From Candidatus Barnesiella excrementigallinarum (GTDB lineage: Bacteria; Bacteroidota; Bacteroidia; Bacteroidales; Barnesiellaceae): DNA of 52,025 nt. A model generated the notes under the pieces. It was not told the origin of the DNA. It made no database searches and saw only the letters and a list, made by a program, of their open reading frames with translations. Of the stretch, positions 36,033-45,305 are shown one piece after another. A program made the position numbers and the translations under genes. The stretch is from positions 1 to 52,025 of the forward strand of contig DXFL01000004.1 of the NCBI GenBank assembly GCA_019114445.1, given 5' to 3'. The number at the start of each line of letters is the position of its first letter. Within the stretch, counting starts at the first letter, position 1.

Positions 36033-38282
36033 TTAGAAATTGATACCCATCTTGAACTCAACGGTAAAGGGGCGCAAATAGGTACCGCTCATATAACAAC
36101 CGGCATATTTCCCGGCCTCCTCTTTGGTGATAAGCTCCGAACCGCTGATGGTTCCCTTAGCCCCTTTTTGGTTCAGGAAGTTGACAACCGACACGCCCAA
36201 ATCGAGGTATTTGTTGGCTTTCCAGTTGATTCCACCGAAAGTTTCCCAACGCCCGTTGAAGTACAAGGCCTCTTGCAGGTTGGCATAAGTTTTACCAAAA
36301 TAACGGAAACTGAGCCACAATCGCAAATCTTTCGTGATGTTGTAGCTCGGATCGAGCTCCACGAGAATTTGGGGAATCTCTTTAACAATCATATTGTTGG
36401 CATTTACACCCATCTCGCTTCCGTCGCTAAATGTCACACTGGCATTGTAATTCTTGTAAACCGGTTTTTGATAGGTGAACAAGGCGTGCAGATGGAATCC
36501 TTTGAAAGGAGTGATTTCGGCCGAAGTCGTCCAGCCCAACGTTTGGATATCGTAAATAAGCAACACGGTTTTCCCCTCGGTAGTACCCGGCTTTGTCAGG
36601 TTCTGCTGGTCGATGTTATTGGTCTTTGCAATATAGGTAACCATCGAGGTGAGGTCGAGCCAACTGTTTTTGTAGAACAATCCGCCACGAATCAAAGGTA
36701 TCGTCACCCGTTTATATTGCTCCTCGGTAGGACCCGTACCGGCATATTCGTTGATTCGGGGGAAGCGGGTAGCCACCGTACCGTCGGCCGTAGCACCGAA
36801 CTGTTTGGTAATGTTGTAGGTAAGTTGAGCCGTGGCGGCATAATTCAGTTTATCCTTTACCACCCGTGCCGGGGTAATGACTTCACCGTCGGGAGCAACA
36901 TCGCCGATATGGAATCCCGAATAACGGGCATGGGCTATTTGATCGGCCGACATACGGTAATACTCCAAACGTCCGCCATAATAGAAATTCAATTTCGGGG
37001 TAATTTGCCAGTTGTCGGTCAAATACAACGCCAACTTGTTTTCATACCCCACCGTATATTCGGGGCTCAATTCGTTAAACCCGCGGAAACGATTCCCATC
37101 TTTATCGAGTAATATTTCGGGATACTCCTGCACCGTACCCGTCCATTGGAACGACGAGGAGTGATAGTCGAGGTGGTAATACCACTCGTTCAATCCCAAC
37201 CGCAACCGGTGATTACCCAATCGCTGCTCCAACTCCGAAGTCACCAAAAAATTACGCACCTTGCCAAAGTGCAACCAAGTGCGTCGCCCCTCGACAAGCC
37301 CCGAATAGGGTTGCCCGTCGAGCGTGTAACCTTCGGTACCGTCCAACTCGGAGATGGTGCTGCCCCCAAAATCGATGTAATTGGCTTCGGGAGCATTCAT
37401 ATACTTCATGTTGAGCGTCCATTTCAATCCATTGTCAAAAGTATAATCGGTCAATAAAGCCACCTCGTGCGAACGGTTGTCGGCCAAGTCGCGAAGGTTT
37501 GCCGTTTTCATCTTTCCGTCCATCACGTCCATATACTCTATTTCACCGCTTTTGGGTCCATAGGACGACAATCCCGGCGTAAAGCCCGGAATTTCCTTTA
37601 TCGAACCGTCGCCGACATAGATAAATGGCGCGGCATTCAACTCATTCCCGTGGTTGCGGCTATATGCGTACTTATATTGCAATGTAATTTTACCCCGGTT
37701 GTTATCGAACAGGCGGGTAAGCCCGGCACGGTAAATTTGAGTACGGTCGGCATACTCGTCGAATTTCACATCGAAACTTCCCGGATCGAAAACCTGATAC
37801 ACGCTGCCCGAATAGAGCCACTTGCTACCGATACCCCCCGTCACATTCACATCGAACTGCTGTAACCCGAAGTGGTTGGCCTGATAATTCAAAACACCTT
37901 TGAACTCCTTCTGCCCAAGTTTACTGAACGAGTTTACCGCATAAGCAATATTCCCGGTACGGATTGCCGACTCGGAGGGCGACATAAGTCCCACCTCTCC
38001 CAAGCTGGCATCGCTCCGCCAGTGATATTGCAACCGATGAACCGCCGACGAATAAACAGCCGGAAGCCCATTCTCATATACATTCACATCTTCGCTGGGC
38101 AAACCAATCTGTATCTCACGAGGCTTTGTGGCGTCCGAAGCGTTCAGCATTACATTGCGTTCACTCCCTTCGACCTTCCCCACAACAACAGAATCTTTTT
38201 CGTTTTGGGAATTATTTGCTGCCACCGGAGCCGAAACCAATCCGGTAACCATCAACAATAAAAGAAATTGTTTCCTTTTCAT
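36033..38282 (-). CDS. TonB-dependent receptor-type outer-membrane protein
   Basis: 749 residues with a signal peptide (MKRKQFLLLLMVTGLVSAPVAA). A short, atypical plug-like region (about 35-120: PREIQIGLPSEDVNVYENGLPAVYS) precedes a long beta-barrel of alternating aromatic strands ending FTVEFKMGINF. There is no CarboxypepD_reg domain. It is probably the outer-membrane importer for the sugar released or used by the GH36 enzyme encoded next; no SusD partner is present, which is unlike classical PUL pairs. Its promoter region is shared divergently with the DUF6377 regulator. Confidence 0.82.
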   Translation of the reverse strand: MKRKQFLLLLMVTGLVSAPVAANNSQNEKDSVVVGKVEGSERNVMLNASDATKPREIQIGLPSEDVNVYENGLPAVYSSAVHRLQYHWRSDASLGEVGLMSPSESAIRTGNIAYAVNSFSKLGQKEFKGVLNYQANHFGLQQFDVNVTGGIGSKWLYSGSVYQVFDPGSFDVKFDEYADRTQIYRAGLTRLFDNNRGKITLQYKYAYSRNHGNELNAAPFIYVGDGSIKEIPGFTPGLSSYGPKSGEIEYMDVMDGKMKTANLRDLADNRSHEVALLTDYTFDNGLKWTLNMKYMNAPEANYIDFGGSTISELDGTEGYTLDGQPYSGLVEGRRTWLHFGKVRNFLVTSELEQRLGNHRLRLGLNEWYYHLDYHSSSFQWTGTVQEYPEILLDKDGNRFRGFNELSPEYTVGYENKLALYLTDNWQITPKLNFYYGGRLEYYRMSADQIAHARYSGFHIGDVAPDGEVITPARVVKDKLNYAATAQLTYNITKQFGATADGTVATRFPRINEYAGTGPTEEQYKRVTIPLIRGGLFYKNSWLDLTSMVTYIAKTNNIDQQNLTKPGTTEGKTVLLIYDIQTLGWTTSAEITPFKGFHLHALFTYQKPVYKNYNASVTFSDGSEMGVNANNMIVKEIPQILVELDPSYNITKDLRLWLSFRYFGKTYANLQEALYFNGRWETFGGINWKANKYLDLGVSVVNFLNQKGAKGTISGSELITKEEAGKYAGCYMSGTYLRPFTVEFKMGINF

Positions 38283-38372
38283 GATCTATCTAAATTTAGG
38301 GTTATTGCGTGCCGTTTCCAGAGCCAATCTTCAAATTGCCTCTCGGCCAATCCACCAACGAATTAACGGTGG

Positions 38373-38380
38373 CAAAAATA
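38373..38380 (-). promoter_or_regulatory. Promoter -7 box for the receptor-alpha-galactosidase operon
   Basis: Minus-strand TATTTTTG lies 91 bp upstream of the receptor ATG, in the 328-bp divergent region to the DUF6377 gene. For the plus strand only a one-mismatch box (TATTTTCG near 38566) is seen. The rest of the region holds nothing else I can name. Confidence 0.45.
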
Positions 38381-38610
38381 GAGCACCATATTTCAATTTG
38401 TTTCCCGCAGTAGAACGCAAGTAGACAGCACACAGATTAATATTTCTATAACATTCTGTAAATAAATATTATACAAATAGAGTCCATATACGTGAAAGTA
38501 GAATTAAAAAACATATTCATACAGAGAAAATACCCTGTGACACTTGCTTTTTCAGTTCTTATTTTCTATTTTCGTTACTATTAAATTTCATTCGACAAAA
38601 AACTGCTTGT

Positions 38611-40212
38611 ATGAAGAGAGTCGCGCTATCTTTGTTTTTCCTTTTCTCCCTGCAAATAGGCTTTACCCAAAAACTCGAAACACTCTATTCCGATTTGGAA
38701 AAAGCCCTCGAACAGCGAGAAGCGACAGCACAAAAAAAAGAGGCACACATCGCCTCCATTCGGGAGCAAATCCGTCCCGGACTACCGCTCGATACCCTCT
38801 TCAACCGTTACTATAAAATGTACGAAGAATACCTCACCTATCGGTTCGATTCGGCATTCCACTATATCGATTTGGCAGAACGCATCGCCCAAAAAACCGG
38901 GAACGAAACTCAACAAAACCTCTGCAAAATAAGCCAAGCGACCCTCTTGGCCACAAGCGGACATTTCTCGCAATCGCTCGACCTGCTCCAAAAAATCGAT
39001 CGGGCACACATCGACAGCACCTTACTCCCCGACTACTATAAAGCCTTCGAATGGGTATACAGTGTATGGAGCGAATACTCCAACGACGAATACTTCACCC
39101 CGCAATACAAAGAGAAAGAGATTATTTACAGCGATTCGATTCTCCAAGTCCTGCCCCCCGGCAGCAACGATTATTATTACTGGTTAGGCGAATACAAAGC
39201 CCGTACCGGCGACCAACCCGCAGCCCAAAAAGCCTATGAAAAAGCACTCGAATCGCTCCCCATAAACACCCGGCTTTATGCCTGCGTCACCTGCGGACTG
39301 GCCTTTGCCCACAAACGACAAGGCAACCTCGACGATTATGAAAAATACCTCATACTATCGGCCATATCGGACAATATATGTCCCTTGAAAGAGAACCTCT
39401 CCATGCAGGAACTGGCATTCCACATCTATCTGCAAAAAAAGGGCGGACTGGAAAAAGCCAACCGATACTTGAACTACGCCATGGAAGATGCCATCTTCTA
39501 CGTCAACCGCCTGCGAATGCTCGAAATCGCCCGTAAATTCCCGGCTGTCGTCAACGCCTACCAAAAAGAAAGTCAAGGGAAAAGCAAACGCCTCACCATC
39601 GCCATAATAGCCATAAGCGCACTGATGGTACTCGTAATTATCTCTTTGCTGTTTATCCGCCGGCAACTGTATCAAGTACGCTCGGCCAAACGCTCGTTGG
39701 ACAACCTCAACGAAAAGTTGCGCAACCTCAACGCCGAATTGCTGAACACCAACAACACCCGCGAAGAGTACATGAGCCTGTTTCTCGAACTCTGCGCCGC
39801 ATACATCGAGAAACTAAACCGATACCAAGAACTCGTCAGACGCAAAGTAAAAGCCCGGCAAGCCGACGACCTGCTCAAACAAAGCAGCACCAAAATGAGC
39901 GAAGCCGATGCCAAACGATTCTTCGTCAACTTCGACACCTCGTTCATCACCCTCTACCCCACGTTCCTCGCCGAATTCAACGCCCTGCTGCGGGAAGGGG
40001 AAGAGATCTATCCCGACAAAGGCGAGATACTCAACACCGAGTTGCGTATATTCGCCCTCATACGCTTAGGAATAACCGAGAGTTCAAATATCGCCACCCT
40101 GCTTTTCTATTCGCCTCAAACCATATACAACTACCGCACCGCCGTGCGTAACCGGGCCAAAAATCGAGAGGAGTTCGAAGAACAGGTCAAGAAACTCTGC
40201 CTTACGCTATAA
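38611..40212 (+). CDS. DUF6377 membrane-bound TPR/HTH transcriptional regulator
   Basis: 533 residues. Signal peptide (1-19), a helical TPR-like sensor region (about 25-320, e.g. DQPAAQKAYEKALESLPIN), one transmembrane helix at 328-349 (LTIAIIAISALMVLVIISLLF), a coiled coil (355-385, LDNLNEKLRNLNAELLNTNN) and a C-terminal LuxR-like helix-turn-helix (about 483-525, ELRIFALIRLGITESSNIATLLFYSPQTIYNYRTAVRNRAK). This is the DUF6377 layout of Bacteroidota, in which a periplasmic sensor is tied to a cytoplasmic DNA-binding domain. Divergent from the receptor-GH36 operon, it is a good candidate for its local activator. Confidence 0.87.
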   Translation: MKRVALSLFFLFSLQIGFTQKLETLYSDLEKALEQREATAQKKEAHIASIREQIRPGLPLDTLFNRYYKMYEEYLTYRFDSAFHYIDLAERIAQKTGNETQQNLCKISQATLLATSGHFSQSLDLLQKIDRAHIDSTLLPDYYKAFEWVYSVWSEYSNDEYFTPQYKEKEIIYSDSILQVLPPGSNDYYYWLGEYKARTGDQPAAQKAYEKALESLPINTRLYACVTCGLAFAHKRQGNLDDYEKYLILSAISDNICPLKENLSMQELAFHIYLQKKGGLEKANRYLNYAMEDAIFYVNRLRMLEIARKFPAVVNAYQKESQGKSKRLTIAIIAISALMVLVIISLLFIRRQLYQVRSAKRSLDNLNEKLRNLNAELLNTNNTREEYMSLFLELCAAYIEKLNRYQELVRRKVKARQADDLLKQSSTKMSEADAKRFFVNFDTSFITLYPTFLAEFNALLREGEEIYPDKGEILNTELRIFALIRLGITESSNIATLLFYSPQTIYNYRTAVRNRAKNREEFEEQVKKLCLTL

Positions 40213-40280
40213 GACAACAGAAAATAGCGATTTTGTCCCCCTTTTTTGTTAACGCATTCTCTCAAAAGATATAAAATAAA

Positions 40281-40310
40281 AAAGAGAATTACACTTCTGT
40301 AACTCTCTTT
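40281..40310. terminator. Chromosomal terminator next to the left attachment site
   Basis: Arms AAAGAGAATTAC / GTAACTCTCTTT (40281-40292, 40299-40310; one G-U pair) with a 6-nt loop. On the minus strand a T-rich run follows. Because the island at 40309 split the tRNA-Phe 3' end from this point, it is probably the original tRNA-Phe terminator. In the plus direction it can also end the DUF6377 transcript. Confidence 0.8.
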
Positions 40311-40330
40311 TGCTGTGGTGCCACCAGGAA
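40309..40330 (+). repeat. Left attachment site (att direct repeat)
   Basis: The 22-bp sequence beginning TTTGCTGTGG and ending CCACCAGGAA is identical to 51972-51993. It retains the 3' 12-13 nt of the tRNA-Phe gene plus the adjacent spacer, and abuts the old tRNA terminator. Confidence 0.9.
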
Positions 40331-40656
40331 ATGAGTTTTATTTCTAAATGGCTCTATATCTTTGCGTTAAAGAATCGCAACAAACGTAATCTCCCGCTAT
40401 TGCTCTACCTGAATTCTGCACTATTTTGCAGTGTCTCGCAGAGTCGAGTTCCTACTTTGATGCAAAGGTAGTGAAATTATTTGAAACAGAAGCGAGTGCA
40501 TTAAAAATTTGCTCCACCTCAGTTCGAAATCCCTACTTTCCAATTTTTGCCAATTATAAGATTGGTATTATTGAGTGAATATCGCTCTCGCCTTAACCTA
40601 TCATATAATATACAAAAACGATGCTTTTTCTATATTTTATGATAGGTTGAGCAAAA
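40331..40656. other. Left end of island: noncoding, with inverted repeat and shared end motifs
   Basis: No gene is seen. The region holds an 11-bp perfect inverted repeat (AACCTATCATA 40595-40605 with 40638-40648) just past the end of the operon. It also has two copies of CCTACTTT (40451-40458, 40532-40539) and TTTGCTCCACCT (40508-40519), motifs that recur at the right end. -7-like boxes occur on the plus (TATCTTTG near 40357) and minus (TACCTTTG 40465-40472 approx.) strands, with no gene assigned. Confidence 0.6.
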
Positions 40657-42017
40657 TTATTTCTTATTGGTTAGGCTATTTTTCAAAGCAATACCCTTTG
40701 CTGTAAGGCGGTATTTCTGCAACTTACTTTGTTTCTCATTGGGTAGAGTAAACTCTATATAGCCTTCATCAAGAGCAGGTTTGATATATGTGCTACGGAA
40801 ATATGTTCGGTGCTTTATGCCAATAAAGGATTGTAGCGTATCTCTATCAACTTCTCCTTCAATGCAAGTAACAAGAGCTCTAATAGCTTTAGATACATTA
40901 CTTGCATCATGAGCACTATCATGAGCACTATCATGAGCACTATCATGAGCACTTATAGGCAAAGTTATGCGGATAAAGTTATCTGTAAACTTGAAGCAAT
41001 CTTCACCATATGCACGCAAGATACGAGGAATACCAGAGCCCAACGACTCTACCAATTCCACATCACGATAAATACGCATTAACTCCTTATTGCGAGGGAT
41101 TGATATGCCATTGAAGAACTCCTCTTTAGTGAGAGATTCAGGCAAGCGACCCGCTGAGGTTATCTCAAGCCTATCGGGGAATATCTCAAACTTGGGTGGT
41201 ACTTCAAACGAATAGTCACGATAGCATTGATAACGGCTTCGCGCAAGGCAACCTTATTCCACAATGGGGTTTCAATACGCTCCATTGGGGTTATCGTTGC
41301 TGCCACCTTGTTCTCGATATCCAACTTTGATAATACACTCTTGGTTGCTTTGATAAGAGAGCAATAACCATATTCGTTATTCTCCACCAAATCACAACGA
41401 TCAAGGCTTGAATACTTCGCCACCTTGATTGAATTGCCGTTCTCATCAGCCAACAGATAAGCCACATAATTGTACTTGCCATCATCTGTAAGCAACTCCA
41501 ATGTACGTTTGAAATTATCATTGAGTCTCTTGCCTCGCTCATCATAGTAGATGCGTAACTGCTCAAAGCTCAAATCTTGGCGGTTAGATACAATGCGCCC
41601 GATAGAGTTGCGTGTACGCATAGCAAACAAACGGTCAATCTGCTCCTGAGGCATAGGCTCTGCCGATGTTCCAACACGCAAATACGCACCCCTCGGAGTC
41701 ATTCCATACTTCGTTTTGAAATAAGGCTTCTCAATACCACTCGCCACCGTAACTTTAATAATGCTACGTCCATCCTTTTGTTCTTCGGAAATATCAAACA
41801 AACCCATCGCCGAAGGTGAAATGTTGTGTTTTATGCGGTCTTTCAACCTCAGCATACAATCATCTACATCACTGACGCCCACAGTTGAACCATCTTTATC
41901 AATACCGATATAGATGTATCCACCTTCCTTGTAGTTAAGGAACGCCACAACCTCCTTCTCAATATCAAGTTCAGAGGTCAATTCTCTTTTATATTCTATG
42001 CGGTTGGTTTCTGACAT
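40657..42017 (-). pseudogene. Frameshifted AlbA_2-type DNA-binding / ATP-binding protein
   Basis: The two pieces are in different frames. The N-terminal piece (41160-42017) starts MSETNRIEYKRELTSELDIEKEVVAFLN with the AlbA_2 (Schlafen-like) motif GGYIYIGIDKDGSTVGV and runs to ALREAVINAIV. The C-terminal piece (40657-41145) resumes at PESLTKEEFFNGISIPRNKELMRI and VELVESLGSGIPRIL. The expected joint NAIVHNDYSFEVPPKFEIFPDRLEITSAG can be read across frames except that the codons for HND are damaged: a deletion of about 7 nt at 41216-41219 fits. The C-terminal piece also has four SAHD units from a 12-bp tandem repeat (40908-40953), then a winged-helix-like end. It is probably inactive unless frameshifting or a sequencing error is involved. 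Confidence 0.85.
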
Positions 42018-42058
42018 ATACAAACAGTACTATCTATATGTTTTAATGAATATTCTAT

Positions 42059-42790
42059 TTAAATCAGTTCATTATCTAGTTTACACATCAACATACTGGC
42101 AAAATGTAATTTTCTAATAGCATCTGCTTTTGATAATGTTTGATTGCTATGAGCTTTGGGGTTTCTTATGCCAATCATTGCTCCCACAAACATTTCCATA
42201 TATCCTTGTTGTACATTTGTACCTGTTTCAGTTGAAATATCTCCTAATTTTATTATTGGATTTTGAGGAGAAAATGCTGATTGCATTAATTTTACACCAT
42301 CTTTTTCAATGGATGTCCTATTCTTATAAATTCCTTTAACTCTAGTATTTACTTCCTTAAATGCAGCTTCTACTGCATCTGCATAATAACTATCATCAAA
42401 ACGACCTTTAGCGACTGAAACTATCTGTGGGTGTATATTGTCCCAAAAAGATGATGAATTATTATTACTATATCCATTTAGATATGTAACAGTTGCTATA
42501 ACTTCGCCAAAAGAGTATGGATTAATGCCATTCTGAGGAGTTACTAGTTGTTGACCAAATTGATTCACCGAGATTAGATCCGATGTTTTTAAGTTAGGTA
42601 GTATCTTATCTCTCAACCTGTCTCTAAATATATGATACTCTTCTGGTATTAATGGAATTAATTGATATAAAGCACTATAAAGGTCATTATAACTGATAGC
42701 GTTGCTAGGAATCCGTCGTACATTAATCATATTACGAACGCTATCAACAACTTGAATACATTTATTTAACTGTTCTCTATATTTGTTCAT
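42059..42790 (-). CDS. TIGR02391-type (Hypoth_Ymh) protein
   Basis: 243 residues. The C-terminal half is the TIGR02391/Hypoth_Ymh domain: SYYADAVEAAFKEVNTRVK, LMQSAFSPQNPIIKL, QQGYMEMFVGAMIGIRNPKAHSN and ADAIRKLHFASMLMCKLD. The RNPKAH motif is the family hallmark and resembles a HEPN-like (RxxxxH) active site, so RNase activity is a possibility rather than a known fact. The start codon overlaps the stop of the upstream GIY-YIG gene by 4 bp (ATGA), indicating coupled translation. Members are common in mobile and restriction loci. Confidence 0.8.
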   Translation of the reverse strand: MNKYREQLNKCIQVVDSVRNMINVRRIPSNAISYNDLYSALYQLIPLIPEEYHIFRDRLRDKILPNLKTSDLISVNQFGQQLVTPQNGINPYSFGEVIATVTYLNGYSNNNSSSFWDNIHPQIVSVAKGRFDDSYYADAVEAAFKEVNTRVKGIYKNRTSIEKDGVKLMQSAFSPQNPIIKLGDISTETGTNVQQGYMEMFVGAMIGIRNPKAHSNQTLSKADAIRKLHFASMLMCKLDNELI

Positions 42791-43617
42791 AGTTCCAATT
42801 GTTTTCTGTAAACTGAATCCAATGTGTTACCTTCTTTATCTTTCCACACAAGCCAGCCATTATTGCTACTGCCTATGCAGAAGTCAGCTACAGTACTTGG
42901 GCTTGGGAAAGTTTTATCGGAGGTCATTACTAATTCATCATTTTCAATGGAGGCATACTCATGTAGCATGCTTTCACGTTTTTCTTTCCAGTTGAAAGAT
43001 GGTACCATAGTTTTGGCAATAACACTGCCTTTCAAAACCGTAAAGCCATTGGAACTATAGAAGCCCTTCGCTTCACAACCACGCCCTTTAGTATAGAACA
43101 GATGTTCTGCTTTTGGCTGCGATACCTCAAAGATGTTGCAGCCGATGAATGAGGCCAGGAACTTTACATCCTCAAAGAACTCATCCATTGAGTCCTGCTG
43201 ATATTCGGGCAAATTTGGAGCCTTTGGTGTCTGCTTATTGTCGCTCAATACAAAGGCATTGGCTTTCTTTGCTTCGGCTATTGCCTTGTGTTCTAAATAT
43301 TGTACATCTGCTTTGGTCATATCGGCATCTTTTGACACAAATATGAGAGCTTTCTGCCAAAATGCTTTCTTGCTGTCGTGGTCTTTCACTCGCTCACGGA
43401 AATTCTCCGTTTCCCCAATATATGCCTGAGGTTTTGTCGCCTCATCCTCGCCTAGCAAAATATAAAATGCAGGCTTCTGTAACTTCTCTTGCGTATTTAG
43501 ATATGAGAGGTTGGAGCGTGGCACAACAAACATCTGGCAAATCTTATTGCTTATGAATGCGTATTGAGTTCCTTTCGGATTTCCGTCTATTAAGTATGTA
43601 GTTACTGGTTTGCCCAT
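42787..43617 (-). CDS. GIY-YIG nuclease with C-terminal DUF4357
   Basis: 276 residues. The N-terminal part holds a GIY-YIG-like fold: AFYILLGEDEATKPQAYIGETENFRERVKDHDSKKAFWQKALIFVS. Here Y-I-L/Y-I-G replaces the usual pair, a catalytic-type Arg follows in NFRERVKDH, and Glu108 or so in YLEHKAIAEAK is the metal-binding glutamate. The C-terminal part (SNNGWLVWKDKEGNTLDSVYRK) is a DUF4357 domain, often fused to GIY-YIG or found in restriction systems. It is a predicted DNA endonuclease of the island operon, 11 bp after the helicase and overlapping the next gene. Confidence 0.85.
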   Translation of the reverse strand: MGKPVTTYLIDGNPKGTQYAFISNKICQMFVVPRSNLSYLNTQEKLQKPAFYILLGEDEATKPQAYIGETENFRERVKDHDSKKAFWQKALIFVSKDADMTKADVQYLEHKAIAEAKKANAFVLSDNKQTPKAPNLPEYQQDSMDEFFEDVKFLASFIGCNIFEVSQPKAEHLFYTKGRGCEAKGFYSSNGFTVLKGSVIAKTMVPSFNWKEKRESMLHEYASIENDELVMTSDKTFPSPSTVADFCIGSSNNGWLVWKDKEGNTLDSVYRKQLEL

Positions 43618-43628
43618 ATTGTATTTAG

Positions 43629-45305
43629 TTAAATAGTTATGGTTTCATTTATCTTTGCCTTGTCAAAAGATGTAAATTTCAGTAACAGTCCCTCTTTGTT
43701 TATTGTTCCAACTATGCGACTCATAGAAGAATTGATGGTTGTTGCTGATAATGTTTTGATTATCGTAAACGATTTTCTAGTAGGCTCTTTTTGGACTATA
43801 ATAACCCCACCACGCATTGTTTTAATCGTGGTTAATAGCATTTTATTTTGATTTCGAGCATTCACAATAAAGAATCCGTTCTCATTCTCCTCGATAAAAT
43901 ATTTGCCAGAACTAAAAGTTTTGCTTTTAATTGAAAAATGATAAATGTTATCAGTCGTATGCGTGGGAATATCTTTTGTAGGGATAACTGGAATTACAGT
44001 AGATGTTTCTTCTACTACTTCTTCGACAACTTTGGGCATTTCCAAATCTTGTATAAGGATCATTTCCTCGTTGCCTTCGCTCAAATCTGTTTCCACATAC
44101 TCTCTTAAGCTACCATTGTTACGAGAATATCCCTTTGTAGAAGTGGGTTCTTTCTCTTCTCCATAGAAGAAAGACTCCCAATCTCGTTCCTCATCAGGCA
44201 AGCCAAATCGAGAGTACATACCTACATTATCAAGTATTATACACTTCTTGTCGCCATTCTTTCGCAAACCTCTTCCAACCTGTTGTATATATTTAACTAA
44301 AGATTTTGTAGGTCTTGCTAATTGAATAAATTCGATATCAGGACAATCAAAGCCTTCTGAGAAGATATCAACATTGACTATAATGTCAATCTCTCCATTT
44401 CTAAAAGCTTGTATAACTTTTTCTCTGACTTTTGCCGGAGTCTTGCTATCGATGTTCTCAATTGCTACACCGCGACTGCGATATTGCAAACATATGTGTT
44501 CACTGTGTTCTCTGGAGATGCTATAAATAATACCTTTCTTGCCTAAGACATTCTTTTCATAACTATCATAAAGCTGAGCTCGAATCTTTGATGTGTCACA
44601 CACCTCAACCAATGCGCTATTCTTATAATCACCCTCTATATCAAATTCCCTAATGGACTCAATAGATTTGACAAGTTCGGAACTTGTAGGAATAGAATAA
44701 TATTGATATGTTGCCAACCATCCTTTTTGTATAAAATCCTTAATTGACATAGAAGGAATATACGCATCAAAGATTTGTGCAAAACCACTATTATTCATTC
44801 TCCAAGGAGTTGCAGTTACGCCCAACTTTTTGGCATCAGGGCAAAATTCCCATAATTTCTGATATGATTTTGCAACTGCATGGTGAGCTTCATCAATAAT
44901 TATAAAATCAAACTTAAGGTCATCAATCAAACATTGATTGGCCGGATGTGTAATGGTTTGAATTGAGGCTACTTGTATAGCTTGCGTCAAATCACGCTTA
45001 TCCTTCATCGTACCAGCTAGCACACCATGTTTAATGCGATATTTATCTAGGCTACGAGAGCTTTGCTCTATCAATTCACTGCGATGAGCAATGATCAAGA
45101 TGCGATAATTAATATTATGCCTTAATCCCCAAATGCTTATGTCTCGGATAATAGATGTAAATAATCGAGTTTTGCCAGTTCCAGTTGGCATCTGATATAG
45201 AATATTGTCAACACGATTCCACTTGCTAAAGATTTCCTCTTTGGCAAGTTGCTGATAATCACGCAATGTGATATCTTTTTGACAAAACTCGTTATAATCA
45301 ATCAT
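43629..45305 (-). CDS. SF2 DEAD/DEAH-box helicase
   Basis: 558 residues. An N-terminal Q-like motif (LRDYQQLAKEEI) precedes Walker A PTGTGKT (40-46), the DEAH box IIIDEAHHA (Asp138-His141), motif III GVTATPWR, motif V DIFSEGFDCPDIEFIQLARP and motif VI QQVGRGLRKNGD (341-352). The core resembles type I/III restriction and RecQ/XPB-like helicase subunits. The last 190 residues match nothing I know and could bind the partner. It translocates on or opens DNA using ATP. The start overlaps the stop of the DGQHR gene by one base (TAATG), so the two proteins are probably made in coupled fashion. Confidence 0.92.
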   Translation of the reverse strand: MIDYNEFCQKDITLRDYQQLAKEEIFSKWNRVDNILYQMPTGTGKTRLFTSIIRDISIWGLRHNINYRILIIAHRSELIEQSSRSLDKYRIKHGVLAGTMKDKRDLTQAIQVASIQTITHPANQCLIDDLKFDFIIIDEAHHAVAKSYQKLWEFCPDAKKLGVTATPWRMNNSGFAQIFDAYIPSMSIKDFIQKGWLATYQYYSIPTSSELVKSIESIREFDIEGDYKNSALVEVCDTSKIRAQLYDSYEKNVLGKKGIIYSISREHSEHICLQYRSRGVAIENIDSKTPAKVREKVIQAFRNGEIDIIVNVDIFSEGFDCPDIEFIQLARPTKSLVKYIQQVGRGLRKNGDKKCIILDNVGMYSRFGLPDEERDWESFFYGEEKEPTSTKGYSRNNGSLREYVETDLSEGNEEMILIQDLEMPKVVEEVVEETSTVIPVIPTKDIPTHTTDNIYHFSIKSKTFSSGKYFIEENENGFFIVNARNQNKMLLTTIKTMRGGVIIVQKEPTRKSFTIIKTLSATTINSSMSRIVGTINKEGLLLKFTSFDKAKINETITI

